Notes: a model not told the origin generated them from the sequence alone. Positions 51,287-61,044 are shown, counted from the stretch's first letter. The stretch is 62,504 bases of DNA from Bacillota bacterium (GCA_023393165.1 JAEWMJ010000015.1:1-62504); one strand, 5' to 3'. Numbers and translations: made by a program.

Positions 51287-53377
51287 ATGGAAAAGCACAG
51301 GGATTTGGACTCCCCGCCCCAGGAGAGGGCGGAAGCGCTTGCGTCGCTGATGACGCCGGATGAAAAAGCGTCTCAATTGAGGTATGACGCGCCTGCCGTC
51401 GAGCGTCTCGGCCTGCCGGCCTACAACTGGTGGAACGAAGGTCTGCACGGCGTGGCAAGGGCCGGGACAGCCACCATGTTTCCGCAGGCGATCGCGCTCG
51501 CGGCGATGTTTGACTGCGAAATGATCCGCAAGGTCGCGCACACTGTGGCAGTGGAAGCCAGGGCCAAATACAACCGGTTGTCAAAGCTTGGCGACAGGGA
51601 TATATACAAGGGCCTTACCATGTGGTCGCCGAATATAAACATATTCCGCGATCCCCGCTGGGGCCGGGGGCAGGAAACATACGGCGAATGCCCTTATCTC
51701 ACATCCCGCCTTGGCGTAGCCTATGTCCGCGGCCTGCAGGGCGATGGCAAAACAATGATGGCTGCAGCCTGCGCCAAGCATTTTGCCGTACACAGCGGTC
51801 CCGAGGCCCTGCGGCATGAATTCAATGCGGAGGCTTCTTTAAAAGACCTTAACGAAACCTATCTCCCCGCTTTTGAAGCGCTCGTACGCGAGGCGTACGT
51901 GGAAGGCGTTATGGGGGCATACAACAGGGTGAACGGCGAACCCGCATGCGCAAGCTCTTTTCTGATGGGAAAGCTTCGGGAATGGGGCTTTGACGGATAT
52001 TTTGTCTCCGACTGCTGGGCCCTAAGGGATTTTCATTCGGGCCACGGGGTCACCGCGACGCCGCACGAATCCGCGGCGATGGCGTTAAAGGCGGGATGCG
52101 ACCTGAACTGCGGGTCCACATACATATATTTGCTGGCTGCGCTTAAGCAAGGCCTTATTACCGAAGAGGACATTACGAAATCCGCCGTGCGCCTGATGCG
52201 CACCAGGGCGAGGCTGGGCCTGACCGGCGGACAAACTGAATATGATTCCATAGGATATGAAGTTGTCTCCTGCGAAGAGCATAAATCGCTCTCGCTTGCG
52301 TGCGCCCAGCGGTCGATGGTGCTTTTGAAAAACAACGGGCTTCTGCCCCTTGACAGGAATAAATTAAAAACCATCGGCGTGATCGGCCCGAACGCAGCCA
52401 GCATCGATGCGCTGCGGGGCAATTATTACGGCACCGCCGACGATTATATAACCTTTCTCCGGGGCATTCAGGAGGCTTTTCCGGGCAGGGTATTTTACTC
52501 GGAAGGATGCCACCTGTTTAAAGACAGGCTCCAGCCCCTGGGCTTCCCCGGCGACGGTTTGTCGGAAGCCGCCTGTGTGGCGGAACAATCGGACGTTGTT
52601 ATTCTCTGCCTTGGCCTTGATGCGACTATAGAAGGCGAAGAGGGCGACACGGGCAACGCCTTTGCCGCCGGAGACAAAACCGGCCTTCTCCTACCGGAAA
52701 GCCAGCGGCTGTTAGTTGAAACAGTGCTTGACGCCGGAAAACCCACGGTGATCGTTATAGCCTCCGGGAGCGCCATAAACCCCGAAGGCGCAAAAGCAGA
52801 CGCGATCCTTGAGGCCTGGTATCCAGGACAGATGGGCGGACGCGCGCTCGCCCAGATCCTTTTTGGCGACGTTTCCCCTTCGGGCAAGCTGCCCGTAACT
52901 TTCTACGAATCGGCGGAAGAACTTCCTGCGTTTGAAGACTACTCCATGGAAAACAGGACTTACCGCTACTTAAAAGGCAACGTGCTGTATCCTTTTGGCT
53001 ACGGCCTCACCTATTCAAAGGTGGTATGCAGGGATCTTTCCTATGACGCCGGCAGCCGTACGGCCTGTGTTGCCGTACAGAATACAGGACGGTACGATAC
53101 CGAAGAGGTTGTCCAATTTTATTTAAAAGACAATGAATCCAGATGGGCCGTGCCCAACCCTCAGTTGTGCGGTTTTTCAAGGATCCGGCTGAAAGCCGGC
53201 GAAACCGGTTTAGTCCGGATGGAAATTCCCGCCTCCGCATTTGAAGCGGTGGACGAACTTGGCCGGCGTTTCATGGACAGCGGCAGTTTTACGCTTTTTG
53301 CAGGCACGAGCCAGCCCGACGCCCTGAGCTGTGCTCTTACCGGCGCCGAATGCCTGCGCATGGAAATACACTTATAA
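51287..53377 (+). CDS. Glycoside hydrolase family 3 (beta-xylosidase/beta-glucosidase type)
   Basis: This is a 696-residue cytosolic enzyme. The GH3 N-terminal barrel has WWNEGLHGVARAG near 44-56, SPNINIFRDPRWGRGQETYG near 112-131, KHFAVHSGPE and GYFVSDCWALRDF near residue 241, whose Asp is the expected nucleophile. The GH3 C-terminal domain and a fibronectin-III-like domain follow. The KHFAVHSGPE form is common in bacterial beta-xylosidases and beta-glucosidases; the exact sugar cannot be told. No signal peptide is present, so it acts on imported oligosaccharides. AAAGGAG precedes the ATG at 51287 by seven bases. Confidence 0.93.
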   Translation: MEKHRDLDSPPQERAEALASLMTPDEKASQLRYDAPAVERLGLPAYNWWNEGLHGVARAGTATMFPQAIALAAMFDCEMIRKVAHTVAVEARAKYNRLSKLGDRDIYKGLTMWSPNINIFRDPRWGRGQETYGECPYLTSRLGVAYVRGLQGDGKTMMAAACAKHFAVHSGPEALRHEFNAEASLKDLNETYLPAFEALVREAYVEGVMGAYNRVNGEPACASSFLMGKLREWGFDGYFVSDCWALRDFHSGHGVTATPHESAAMALKAGCDLNCGSTYIYLLAALKQGLITEEDITKSAVRLMRTRARLGLTGGQTEYDSIGYEVVSCEEHKSLSLACAQRSMVLLKNNGLLPLDRNKLKTIGVIGPNAASIDALRGNYYGTADDYITFLRGIQEAFPGRVFYSEGCHLFKDRLQPLGFPGDGLSEAACVAEQSDVVILCLGLDATIEGEEGDTGNAFAAGDKTGLLLPESQRLLVETVLDAGKPTVIVIASGSAINPEGAKADAILEAWYPGQMGGRALAQILFGDVSPSGKLPVTFYESAEELPAFEDYSMENRTYRYLKGNVLYPFGYGLTYSKVVCRDLSYDAGSRTACVAVQNTGRYDTEEVVQFYLKDNESRWAVPNPQLCGFSRIRLKAGETGLVRMEIPASAFEAVDELGRRFMDSGSFTLFAGTSQPDALSCALTGAECLRMEIHL

Positions 53378-53782
53378 CTGCTATTTGTTCTTCTTATTAT
53401 GAGGGATCTTGATTATTAAATTATGGCAGCGCGATGTAGGCATCGCGCCCTACATTGATTTTCCCTAACAAGTCAAATCTGTCTTTGACTCAAAGCATGA
53501 ATCCGTTGCGAAGTGAGGAGGGCGGAAAAATAGATCCTTCGCTTTGCTCAGGACAGGCTCCTCAGTTGGATTTATCAGCGGCTTTTCCGGAATGTTAAAA
53601 ATTTTTACCTTATAGAGCAAAAATAGTACATGTACGTGTAAATAACAGGTAAAAACATTCCATCCAGAGGTAATGAAATACCATTTACTTCTATTGGTGC
53701 AAATTTGTACAATATTGTTATACTCTTACATTATTGCTCTATTCCAAATTTATTAAAATTTTATAAGGAGGAAAAACAAGCT
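53378..53782. other. Intergenic region with repeats and the CUT1 promoter
   Basis: After the GH3 stop there is a hairpin GCGCGATG-TAGG-CATCGCGC at 53429-53448 without a U-run, then repeat copy E (53495-53583). A 10-bp palindrome GTACATGTAC lies at 53626-53635 and may be a regulator site. The promoter of the binding-protein gene must lie between 53600 and 53760; I cannot fix it. Confidence 0.5.
53495..53583. repeat. Dispersed repeat, copy E, interrupted
   Basis: ATGAATCCGTTGCGAAGTG and the terminal TTGGATTTATCAGCGGC match copy B. Between them a segment beginning GATCCTTCGCTTTGCTCAGG, similar to 21210-21240, replaces or interrupts the usual sequence. Confidence 0.5.
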
Positions 53783-55129
53783 ATGAAAAAAATTGTTGCT
53801 TTATTGCTTGCCGTAACGATGATTGTTTTGTGCGCTGCCTGCAGCCCGCAAACGCCGGCCGCTTCGTCCGAGGCTCCGTCTTCCGAAGCTCCCGCATCCT
53901 CTGCGGCTCCCGCTTCCGAAAGCGCCGAGGCTCCTGCCGACGGTGAAATCACGCTGACCTTATGGACCATCGCGACCGAAAGCGATTCTTTCCATGTCCC
54001 GTATCAAACTGCGATTGAGGATTACGAAAAATCGCATCCGGGCATCAAGATCGTCCATGAAACTTTTGAAAATGAATCTTACAAGACCAAGATCAAGGCC
54101 GCCGTTGCCGCCAACGAGCTTCCCGATATCTTCTTCACCTGGGGCGGCGGTTTCTCCCAGTCTTTTGTAGATTCGGGCCGCGTGCTCGCCGTTGACGACA
54201 CGTATGCAAATTATCAGGATCTGCTGCCCAAAACGATGACGGGCAACCTTACCTATGGCGGCAAATTATACGGCGCGAGCTATATCCTGAACGTATCCAT
54301 GCTGTTCTACAACAAAAAGATGTTCGAAGAAAACGGTTTAACAGCCCCGGCAACATATGACGAACTGATTGCCGTATGCCAGAAATTCATTGATAACGGC
54401 ATTACGCCTTTCGGCATCAGTGCGAAGGATATCTGGGTGCTTGCGCAGACGCACGATGCGCTGACCCTGAAATCCGTAGGCCCGGCCACGCTTACCAGCG
54501 CCTTGACCAAGGACGGAAATACAAGCTACAATTCCGAAGGATTCCTGGACGCGTCCAAAAAATGGGTGGATCTCATCAAAATGGGCGCATACAGCGAAAA
54601 CGCGATCGCGCTGAGCAACGATGAAGCATGCGCGACATTTTATGCGGGCGAGGTGCCCATGTTTATCATGGGAAGCTGGATGCCGGGCTCCATTGCAACC
54701 GACGCGCCCAATCCCGACGACTTTGGCGTCGTCCCCGTTCCGGTCATCAACTCTCAGAACGCGGCTTTGACCGATTTCATGGGCGGCCCGTCCGATTCCC
54801 TGATGGTAGCCGCATCCACCAAATATCCGAAAGAGGCGGCCGAAGCGATGTTTGAGATCACAAAAGGCGTATCCCACTACGGTTACCTGAACGGCTGCGG
54901 CCTGCCGGCATGGAAAGTGGACTATGACGACAGCACGGTAAAACCGCTCACAAAAGAAGTTACAAATCTGGTTTCGAACGCCACCTCGTTTACACTGTGG
55001 TTTGATACGCTGATGCAGGCGGAAGACGCCGGCGTATACCTGGAGAACCTCCAGCTGCTTTACATGGGAGACCTCACGCCCGAGGATTTCGCCCTTAATG
55101 TTGCGGACCAGCTTGAAAAGAACTCATAA
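53783..55129 (+). CDS. CUT1-type sugar ABC transporter substrate-binding lipoprotein
   Basis: This is a 448-residue family-1 solute-binding protein. The signal peptide ends in lipobox CAAC (Cys near residue 20), followed by a Ser/Ala/Glu/Pro linker to about 55. The fold begins ITLTLWTIATESDSF, and the hinge segment MFIMGSWMPGS near residue 293 is typical of MalE/MsmE-like proteins. It should bind an oligosaccharide for the permeases that follow. AAGGAGG lies before the ATG at 53783. A strong hairpin separates it from the permease genes. Confidence 0.94.
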   Translation: MKKIVALLLAVTMIVLCAACSPQTPAASSEAPSSEAPASSAAPASESAEAPADGEITLTLWTIATESDSFHVPYQTAIEDYEKSHPGIKIVHETFENESYKTKIKAAVAANELPDIFFTWGGGFSQSFVDSGRVLAVDDTYANYQDLLPKTMTGNLTYGGKLYGASYILNVSMLFYNKKMFEENGLTAPATYDELIAVCQKFIDNGITPFGISAKDIWVLAQTHDALTLKSVGPATLTSALTKDGNTSYNSEGFLDASKKWVDLIKMGAYSENAIALSNDEACATFYAGEVPMFIMGSWMPGSIATDAPNPDDFGVVPVPVINSQNAALTDFMGGPSDSLMVAASTKYPKEAAEAMFEITKGVSHYGYLNGCGLPAWKVDYDDSTVKPLTKEVTNLVSNATSFTLWFDTLMQAEDAGVYLENLQLLYMGDLTPEDFALNVADQLEKNS

Positions 55130-55190
55130 GACGAACGCCGCCCGATACGAAACCGTATGACGGCGGCCCACAACAAATTCATAAAATATC

Positions 55191-55213
55191 GGCCTCCCGG
55201 AAAGAAGGAGGCC
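55191..55213 (+). promoter_or_regulatory. Post-binding-protein hairpin
   Basis: GGCCTCC-CGGAAAGAA-GGAGGCC lies 61 bases after the binding-protein stop with no U-run following. It is the third example in the window of such a hairpin directly after a binding-protein gene. Confidence 0.7.
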
Positions 55214-55271
55214 GGTATCTGCTATCATGACACTTCGCCAAAATATTTAGGGGGTCTGGGGGGAATGACGC

Positions 55272-56159
55272 ATGAACACTCTTTATAGAAACAAGCCCGC
55301 AATAATAGTATTTCTCTTGCCAGCGCTGGTTTTATTCGTCGGCATTATCATAATTCCCATTATAATGTCCGCTTACTACAGCCTGCATGACTGGAACGGC
55401 TTCACGGAGATGAAATTCATCGGACTGGATAATTATATCGAACTTTTTACAAATAAAGCGGTCAACTTTCCAAAGGCGCTCTCAAACGCCGTGTTATACG
55501 CCGGGATATCGTTGGCGGTACAGATGCCCCTGTCCCTGCTGCTTGCCCTGCTCCTGGCAAAGAAAAGGAGGGGCAGCCGCTTCTTCCTGTCCGTATATTT
55601 TTTCCCGGTCCTGATGTCTACCGTCGTTATCGGCCAGTTATGGCTGAAAATATATAATCCCGACTACGGGATCTTAAACGTTGCATTGAATTCTATAGGC
55701 CTTGATTCATGGGCCCATGTTTGGCTCGGGGACAGGAGCACCGCGCTTTTGTCCACTTTTATACCCACCATGTGGCAGTATACGGGGTATCATATGCTGC
55801 TGTTGTATGCGGGCATCAACAGCGTTCCGCAAGAGATACAGGAAGCCGCACTGATCGACGGCGCTTCCGAGTGGCAGGTAAACCGCAAGATCATCATACC
55901 GCTTTTAAAACCGGTACTCAGAGTATGCATTATCATATCCGTAACGGGGTCCCTAAAGGTCTTTGACCTGATATATATCCTGACCAACGGGGGTCCGGCC
56001 CACGCGACCGAGGTGCCCAGCACCCTGCTTGTAGATATGCTGTTCCTGCGCAACCGGTATGGATTCGGGAGTTCGATCGCCGTGCTGCTGATATTCCTGT
56101 GCTTTTTGTTTGCTATTATCTTTCGGAAAACATTCAAAACGGAGGACGAGTTGAAATGA
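55272..56159 (+). CDS. CUT1 ABC transporter permease, MalF/UgpA type
   Basis: This is a 295-residue membrane protein with six hydrophobic segments. The EAA loop EAALIDGASEWQVNRKIIIP lies near residues 195-214, the site where the ATPase docks. It is followed by the second permease with an ATGA overlap. A G-run site lies eight bases before the ATG. Confidence 0.94.
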   Translation: MNTLYRNKPAIIVFLLPALVLFVGIIIIPIIMSAYYSLHDWNGFTEMKFIGLDNYIELFTNKAVNFPKALSNAVLYAGISLAVQMPLSLLLALLLAKKRRGSRFFLSVYFFPVLMSTVVIGQLWLKIYNPDYGILNVALNSIGLDSWAHVWLGDRSTALLSTFIPTMWQYTGYHMLLLYAGINSVPQEIQEAALIDGASEWQVNRKIIIPLLKPVLRVCIIISVTGSLKVFDLIYILTNGGPAHATEVPSTLLVDMLFLRNRYGFGSSIAVLLIFLCFLFAIIFRKTFKTEDELK

Positions 56160-57046
56160 GCTACATTAGTAATGTGAAACCCTATCTGGGAGTCAGGGCG
56201 ATATCCCGCAGGCAGCAGGGAAAATTCAGCGTAAAGGAGATATTTGTTTATATCTTCCTTGGGATATGGGCGCTCGTGAATATTTTTCCGCTCTATTGGA
56301 TGTTTACCTTTTCATTGAAAAGCAACGCTGAGATATTCGGCGAAAACGTGATCGGCCTGCCAACCCAATGGATGTGGGAAAACTATGAATCCGCGCTCCG
56401 CGTCGGCAACATGGGACATTTTTTCGTGAACAGTCTGATCGTCTCCTCTATTACGATCATTTTAACCGTGATCATCGCAATGATGGCGGCCTTTGCCCTG
56501 ACGCGCATGGTATGGCGGGGCCGGAAGGTAATGAACAACATGTTCATACTCGGCATGACGGTGCCCATACACGCGGCGATTCTTCCGGTATTCCTTGTGC
56601 TTTCAAGACTGGATATGCTCGATTCCTACCAGGCGCTGATCGTGCCCTACACCGCGTTTTCCCTCTCGATCGCCATACTCATCTTTACCGGATTTTTGCA
56701 GGATGTACCGCGCGAGCTGGACGAGGCCGCGTGTATTGACGGCTGCAGCATTTGGGGAATATTCTGGCGGATCATCTTTCCAATGATGCGGCCCGCTATT
56801 GCGACCGTCTCCATATTCACGTTTATACAGGCGTGGAACGAGCTGATGTTTGCGCTCATATTCATCAGCAAATCCGAATTCAGGACGCTGACCGTGGGCA
56901 TTCAGACGCTCTCAGGCTCTTATACGACGCAGTGGGGGCCTATCGGCGCGGCGCTGGTGCTGGCGACGTTCCCGACGCTGATCGTTTACATTTTCTTAAG
57001 CAAGAAAATCCAGGAAAGCTTCAACGCCGGCGCAATCAAGGGTTAA
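56156..57046 (+). CDS. CUT1 ABC transporter permease, MalG/UgpE type
   Basis: This is a 296-residue membrane protein with six hydrophobic segments and the EAA loop EAACIDGCSIWGIFWRIIFP near residue 205. The ATG at 56156 overlaps the stop of the first permease and has GGAGG ten bases upstream. It ends FNAGAIKG, a common terminus for MalG-like permeases. With the first permease and the ATPase at 59926 it should form a complete importer. Confidence 0.94.
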   Translation: MSYISNVKPYLGVRAISRRQQGKFSVKEIFVYIFLGIWALVNIFPLYWMFTFSLKSNAEIFGENVIGLPTQWMWENYESALRVGNMGHFFVNSLIVSSITIILTVIIAMMAAFALTRMVWRGRKVMNNMFILGMTVPIHAAILPVFLVLSRLDMLDSYQALIVPYTAFSLSIAILIFTGFLQDVPRELDEAACIDGCSIWGIFWRIIFPMMRPAIATVSIFTFIQAWNELMFALIFISKSEFRTLTVGIQTLSGSYTTQWGPIGAALVLATFPTLIVYIFLSKKIQESFNAGAIKG

Positions 57047-57082
57047 CCCGTATCTGTGCAAGCCGACATAATATGTATTAAA

Positions 57083-57111
57083 TTTACAAATATTGCACAA
57101 CCTGATATAAT
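57083..57111 (+). promoter_or_regulatory. Promoter of the YesM/YesN pair
   Basis: TTTACA, a 17-bp spacer and TATAAT, with TGA directly before the -10 box as an extended element. It gives the kinase gene its own promoter inside the transporter locus. Confidence 0.7.
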
Positions 57112-57170
57112 GAATATATACTGTTAAATTCATTCATTTACCACTGAATCTTATATACGGGGTTATCCGA

Positions 57171-58928
57171 ATGAAGTTATTTGGGCGTGAAGTAAAATCA
57201 AAGCCTTCCGCGAATTCCTTAAAAGTAAAAACCTGGAGATTCTTTTTTCTGCTGCTCTCGATTTTTTGCGCAATCATGGTTTCTTCCTACGGCATTATCA
57301 TAGCCAGGGTGGACTTTGAAAACGAACTTTCCAGCAGCGAGATCGCGATGACCAGCATCAGCAAAAACATCAAAGTAAGCCTGGACCGCTACAAGGAAAT
57401 GTCGCGGCTGATCATGCTGAATTCGGAGGTTGTCCAGTTTTTACGGGATTCCGGCAAGGGCCACTCGTTTAACGCCACGCAGATACGCGACGGAATCATC
57501 AGCATTTCCAACATATACAGCAATGTGGATTCGGTATATGTTTACCGCCTGGACAATGAATGGGTCAGTACCGGCGGCGGAGTCATGCTGGTAGACGATG
57601 ATCTCCTGTTAACCCCGGAATGGAACAAACCGCTCCTGGACGCCAAAGGCGGCATAACGCTGATGATCGACGGCAACGGCGCATTCAGAAAGCGCAGCGG
57701 TTTCCCCCTTATCACAATGGCGCGGCATATTTATAACATTGATACGATGCAGATTTGCGGTTTGCTTGTAGTTAACCTGTCGTCAAGCGTTCTGGATTCC
57801 ACTATCAAGGATTTTTCGGGCGACGGCAAGCATATTTGCTTTTTTGATCGGGACGGGAACATATTGTGGGGAAACGAAAGTTTGACAGATCAGTTCAGCC
57901 GGGATTTTGTGGGCAAGGGTTTCAGTTGGAAAGAAACAGGCAACGGCTTTCACAGGGAGCTCCTCTCCGCATACAGCACCCCGGATTCCCCTATCGTGCA
58001 GATAAGCGTCAGCGAGATTCCGTTTGCAGCCATGCAGTCCGGCGAAACCATATGGATCGCGGTGATCCTGGTGTTGGCGGTAGCCCTGTCCGTGTTCTCA
58101 AGCGGTACGTTTATATCCATCAATATTACGCGCCCGATCGAGCATCTGACCAGCGCGATGACCAACTCAAAGGCGATGGGGCCGCTGCAAAAGATCAACC
58201 TGCCCCTGCCCGACAACGAGATCAGAAGGCTTGCGGATACCTACAACAGTATGATCGACCATATCAACCATCTGATCACCGAGCTCATAGAAAAGGAAAA
58301 AAGCATACAGAAGGTGGAAATGCGCATGCTGCACGAACAGATCAAACCGCATTTCCTGTACAACTCTCTGGAGACGATCAGCTATATGGCTTTGCAGAGC
58401 GACGCGCCCCGTGTCCACGATGCGCTTGAAACGCTGGGCAGTTTCTACCGCAACTTCTTAAGCAAGGGCAGCAGGGAGATACCGCTCCGCAGTGAGATAT
58501 TGATCGTCCGGGATTACCTGGCATTGCAGAAACTCCGGTACGGTGAAATATTCGACGACGAATACGAACTGGACGAGAGCGTGCTGGATACAATGATCCC
58601 CAAGCTGATACTGCAGCCGCTGGCGGAAAACAGCCTGTATCACGGGATACGCCTGAAGGGCGAAAAGGGGATCATCCGCATCAGTGCGTTTGAAAAGGAC
58701 GGCGCCGTGCACATAAAGGTATACGACACCGGCATCGGCATGACGCAGGATAAAATCGCAGAGGTCCTTTCCGGCGATACGAAAGACGAGAATGATCTTA
58801 TGGGCTTCGGCCTTAAGGGTACGATCGACCGCATCCGCTATTACTGCAATTACCACCAGGTAATCGAGATACGCAGCGAACCCGGAGAATTTACCGAGAT
58901 AGAAATCATTATTCCAAAGTCCAGATAA
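57171..58928 (+). CDS. YesM-type sensor histidine kinase
   Basis: This is a 585-residue membrane kinase. A membrane helix lies near 24-46, an extracellular sensor to about 285, a second helix near 288-312 and HAMP near 315-365. The His_kinase domain has its acceptor in IKPHFLYNSLETIS near 390, and the ATPase domain carries PLAENSLYHGI, VYDTGIGM and GFGLKGTIDRI. It pairs with the AraC response regulator 13 bases downstream. It probably senses the oligosaccharide or its binding protein outside the cell and adjusts the CUT1 genes. Confidence 0.93.
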   Translation: MKLFGREVKSKPSANSLKVKTWRFFFLLLSIFCAIMVSSYGIIIARVDFENELSSSEIAMTSISKNIKVSLDRYKEMSRLIMLNSEVVQFLRDSGKGHSFNATQIRDGIISISNIYSNVDSVYVYRLDNEWVSTGGGVMLVDDDLLLTPEWNKPLLDAKGGITLMIDGNGAFRKRSGFPLITMARHIYNIDTMQICGLLVVNLSSSVLDSTIKDFSGDGKHICFFDRDGNILWGNESLTDQFSRDFVGKGFSWKETGNGFHRELLSAYSTPDSPIVQISVSEIPFAAMQSGETIWIAVILVLAVALSVFSSGTFISINITRPIEHLTSAMTNSKAMGPLQKINLPLPDNEIRRLADTYNSMIDHINHLITELIEKEKSIQKVEMRMLHEQIKPHFLYNSLETISYMALQSDAPRVHDALETLGSFYRNFLSKGSREIPLRSEILIVRDYLALQKLRYGEIFDDEYELDESVLDTMIPKLILQPLAENSLYHGIRLKGEKGIIRISAFEKDGAVHIKVYDTGIGMTQDKIAEVLSGDTKDENDLMGFGLKGTIDRIRYYCNYHQVIEIRSEPGEFTEIEIIIPKSR

Positions 58929-58941
58929 AGGAGGAAGGCCA

Positions 58942-59721
58942 ATGTACAGAGTTATGCTGATTGACGATGAAGAACCTACGCGCCTGCTGCTGAAAAAATC
59001 CATCGATTGGGGGTCCCTTGGCGCTGAGGTTGTGGGCGAAGCGGCAAGCGGTATTGAGGCGATCAATATGATCGATGAAATACGTCCGCATATTGCGTTT
59101 GTAGACATTTGCATGCCGTTTATGGACGGCATCGAATTTTCAAAATTGGCGGCTGCCAGGTATCCGAGCCTTAAAATTATTGTTCTCACCGCATTTGACG
59201 AGTTTGAATACGCGCGCCAGTGCATCGGCCTGCCGTCGGTAAGCGGGTATATTTTAAAGCCCATCGTGCGCATGGAGATATACGAGATCTTAAAAAAAGT
59301 CGTCCAGTCCATCGGGGAGCCAGCAAAGGGCTCGGAGGAATACCGCGAGATAGAGCCGTCGGCCATCAGCCGCATCGCCAGATATGTGGAAGAGCATTAC
59401 ACGGACTCCAGCCTGAACCTGACTTCCATTGCCCAGACATTCGGCTTTAACCCGAGTTATTTAAGCAGGCGGTTCAAGACGGAGACCGGGAGCTCGTTTA
59501 TCGAACATCTCACGGAATGCCGGATGAAAAAGGCGATCAGCCTGGCCAAGGAAAATGAAAAGATGTTTTATACGGCTACCGCCGTGGGCATCCCGGACCC
59601 CAATTACTTCGGGAGATGCTTTAAAAAATACACGGGAGTGACATACTCCGAATACGTAAAAAAGGTTTCCGGGCTGGAGCCGGAAGGCACTGGGGGCAGG
59701 GAAAACGGCCAGTCCCGATAA
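58942..59721 (+). CDS. YesN-type response regulator with AraC output, short form
   Basis: This is a 259-residue protein. The receiver is at 1-120 (LIDDEEPTRLLL, FVDICMPFMDG, LKPIVRME), joined directly to an AraC domain at 140-245 (SLNLTSIAQTFGFNPSYLSR, GIPDPNYFGRCFKKYTGVTY). It lacks the long middle region of the regulator at 39403. AGGAGG precedes the ATG at 58942. It is the cognate partner of the kinase just upstream. Confidence 0.93.
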   Translation: MYRVMLIDDEEPTRLLLKKSIDWGSLGAEVVGEAASGIEAINMIDEIRPHIAFVDICMPFMDGIEFSKLAAARYPSLKIIVLTAFDEFEYARQCIGLPSVSGYILKPIVRMEIYEILKKVVQSIGEPAKGSEEYREIEPSAISRIARYVEEHYTDSSLNLTSIAQTFGFNPSYLSRRFKTETGSSFIEHLTECRMKKAISLAKENEKMFYTATAVGIPDPNYFGRCFKKYTGVTYSEYVKKVSGLEPEGTGGRENGQSR

Positions 59722-59808
59722 AAAAAACAAAAAGACTGCGATTAATGTGACTTTAAGCGGCTCCACTGAATAACGCTTGGAGAACACAATAAAAAGGAGG
59801 CAAGGTAT

Positions 59809-59924
59809 TTCCGCACCGGCTTGCGGTGCAGCAGCGTGGAGATTGCTGCAAGGCCGCCGTCATACAGAAAGGCGGCGGCGAGCTGCTGGAGGCCAAAAGG
59901 CCTTTGCCGCGGCAAAGCCGCTGA
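59809..59924 (+). other. Hairpin-rich insertion between Shine-Dalgarno and ATG
   Basis: A perfect AAAAAGGAGG at 59791-59800 is separated from the ATG at 59926 by GC-rich DNA that can fold into several hairpins (CCGCA/TGCGG, CAGCA/TGCTG, GCCGCC/GGCGGC, AGGCC/GGCCT). Removing 59809-59924 would put the site eight bases from the ATG. TAT occurs at both edges as a possible 3-bp target duplication. Confidence 0.5.
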
Positions 59925-59925
59925 T

Positions 59926-61044
59926 ATGGCAAACGTTACATTTAAAAACATCAGGAAGGTCTATGACAAGAACGTCACGGCCGTGGAGAATTTCAATCTG
60001 GAGATAAAGGACAGGGAATTTGTTGTGCTGGTCGGACCTTCGGGCTGCGGTAAATCGACGACGCTCCGTATGGTTGCGGGCCTTGAAGATATCACCGAGG
60101 GCGAACTCTTAATCGACGGCACACTGGTGAATAAAATTCCGCCCAAGGACAGGGATATCGCCATGGTTTTTCAGAACTATGCGCTTTATCCGCATATGAC
60201 GGTCTATGAAAACCTCGCGTTTGCGCTGAAACTGAGGAAGGAAAGAAAAGACGCAATTGACAAAAAGGTGAAACAGGTGGCCGATATACTCGGCATCACC
60301 GAGCTTTTGGGGCGCAAACCCAAGGCGCTTTCGGGCGGACAGCGCCAGCGTGTGGCGATCGGCCGGGCCATTGTCCGCCACCCCAAGGTGTTTTTAATGG
60401 ACGAACCATTGTCCAACCTTGATGCAAAGCTCCGGAACCAGATGCGCACCGAGATCATAAGGCTGAGGGAACGCGTGGACACCACCTTTATCTATGTGAC
60501 GCACGATCAGACGGAGGCCATGACGCTGGGCGACCGCATCGTTATCATGAAGGACGGCTATATCTATCAGACGGGCGATTCTCAGGAAGTATTCGACAGG
60601 CCGGCAAACAAGTTTGTCGCGGGATTTATCGGCACGCCCCAGATGAATTTCCTCCCGGCGGAGCTAGCTCTTAAGGACGGAAGATATAAAGTATGCTCAG
60701 CCGGTATTGAAATAGAATTAAGCGAGGAAAAGCAGAAACTTCTTCGCCTGCGCGAACAGCCTGCCGGCAAGGTGACGCTTGGAATACGGCCCGAACATAT
60801 CCGCATAGCGGGGCCGGATGAAAAAGGCGGCACTCAGGCGAAGGTGGAAGTTTCCGAAATGATGGGAAGCGAGATCCATTTTCATGTGACGGTAGACGGT
60901 ACGGACGTGATCATCCGCGTGCCTACGGCGGAAGCGGAAAACGCAGGCCTCAGGCCAAGGAAAGACAGCTTTATTCAATTTGTTATACCAGAGCCGCCCA
61001 TCCATTTATTTGATATAGAAACGGAAAAAAACCTGCTTGTATAG
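59926..61044 (+). CDS. CUT1 ABC transporter ATP-binding protein, MsmX/UgpC type
   Basis: This is a 372-residue ATPase with Walker A GPSGCGKST near residue 38, the signature LSGGQRQRVAIGRA near 132, Walker B VFLMDEPLSNLDAK and a C-terminal TOBE domain (IGTPQMNF, LGIRPEHIRI). It is the shared energising subunit for CUT1 sugar importers, so it may serve several permease pairs. The ATG at 59926 gives the standard N-terminus MANVTFKNI, but no ribosome binding site is in range (see the insertion just upstream). An in-frame extension to a GTG at 59836 has no family resemblance. Confidence 0.93.
   Translation: MANVTFKNIRKVYDKNVTAVENFNLEIKDREFVVLVGPSGCGKSTTLRMVAGLEDITEGELLIDGTLVNKIPPKDRDIAMVFQNYALYPHMTVYENLAFALKLRKERKDAIDKKVKQVADILGITELLGRKPKALSGGQRQRVAIGRAIVRHPKVFLMDEPLSNLDAKLRNQMRTEIIRLRERVDTTFIYVTHDQTEAMTLGDRIVIMKDGYIYQTGDSQEVFDRPANKFVAGFIGTPQMNFLPAELALKDGRYKVCSAGIEIELSEEKQKLLRLREQPAGKVTLGIRPEHIRIAGPDEKGGTQAKVEVSEMMGSEIHFHVTVDGTDVIIRVPTAEAENAGLRPRKDSFIQFVIPEPPIHLFDIETEKNLLV

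Noticed and set aside
53429..53448. Perfect 8-bp stem GCGCGATG/CATCGCGC as a terminator of the GH3 gene
   Set aside because: No U-run follows; it looks like a common dispersed hairpin sequence of this kind of genome rather than an intrinsic terminator.
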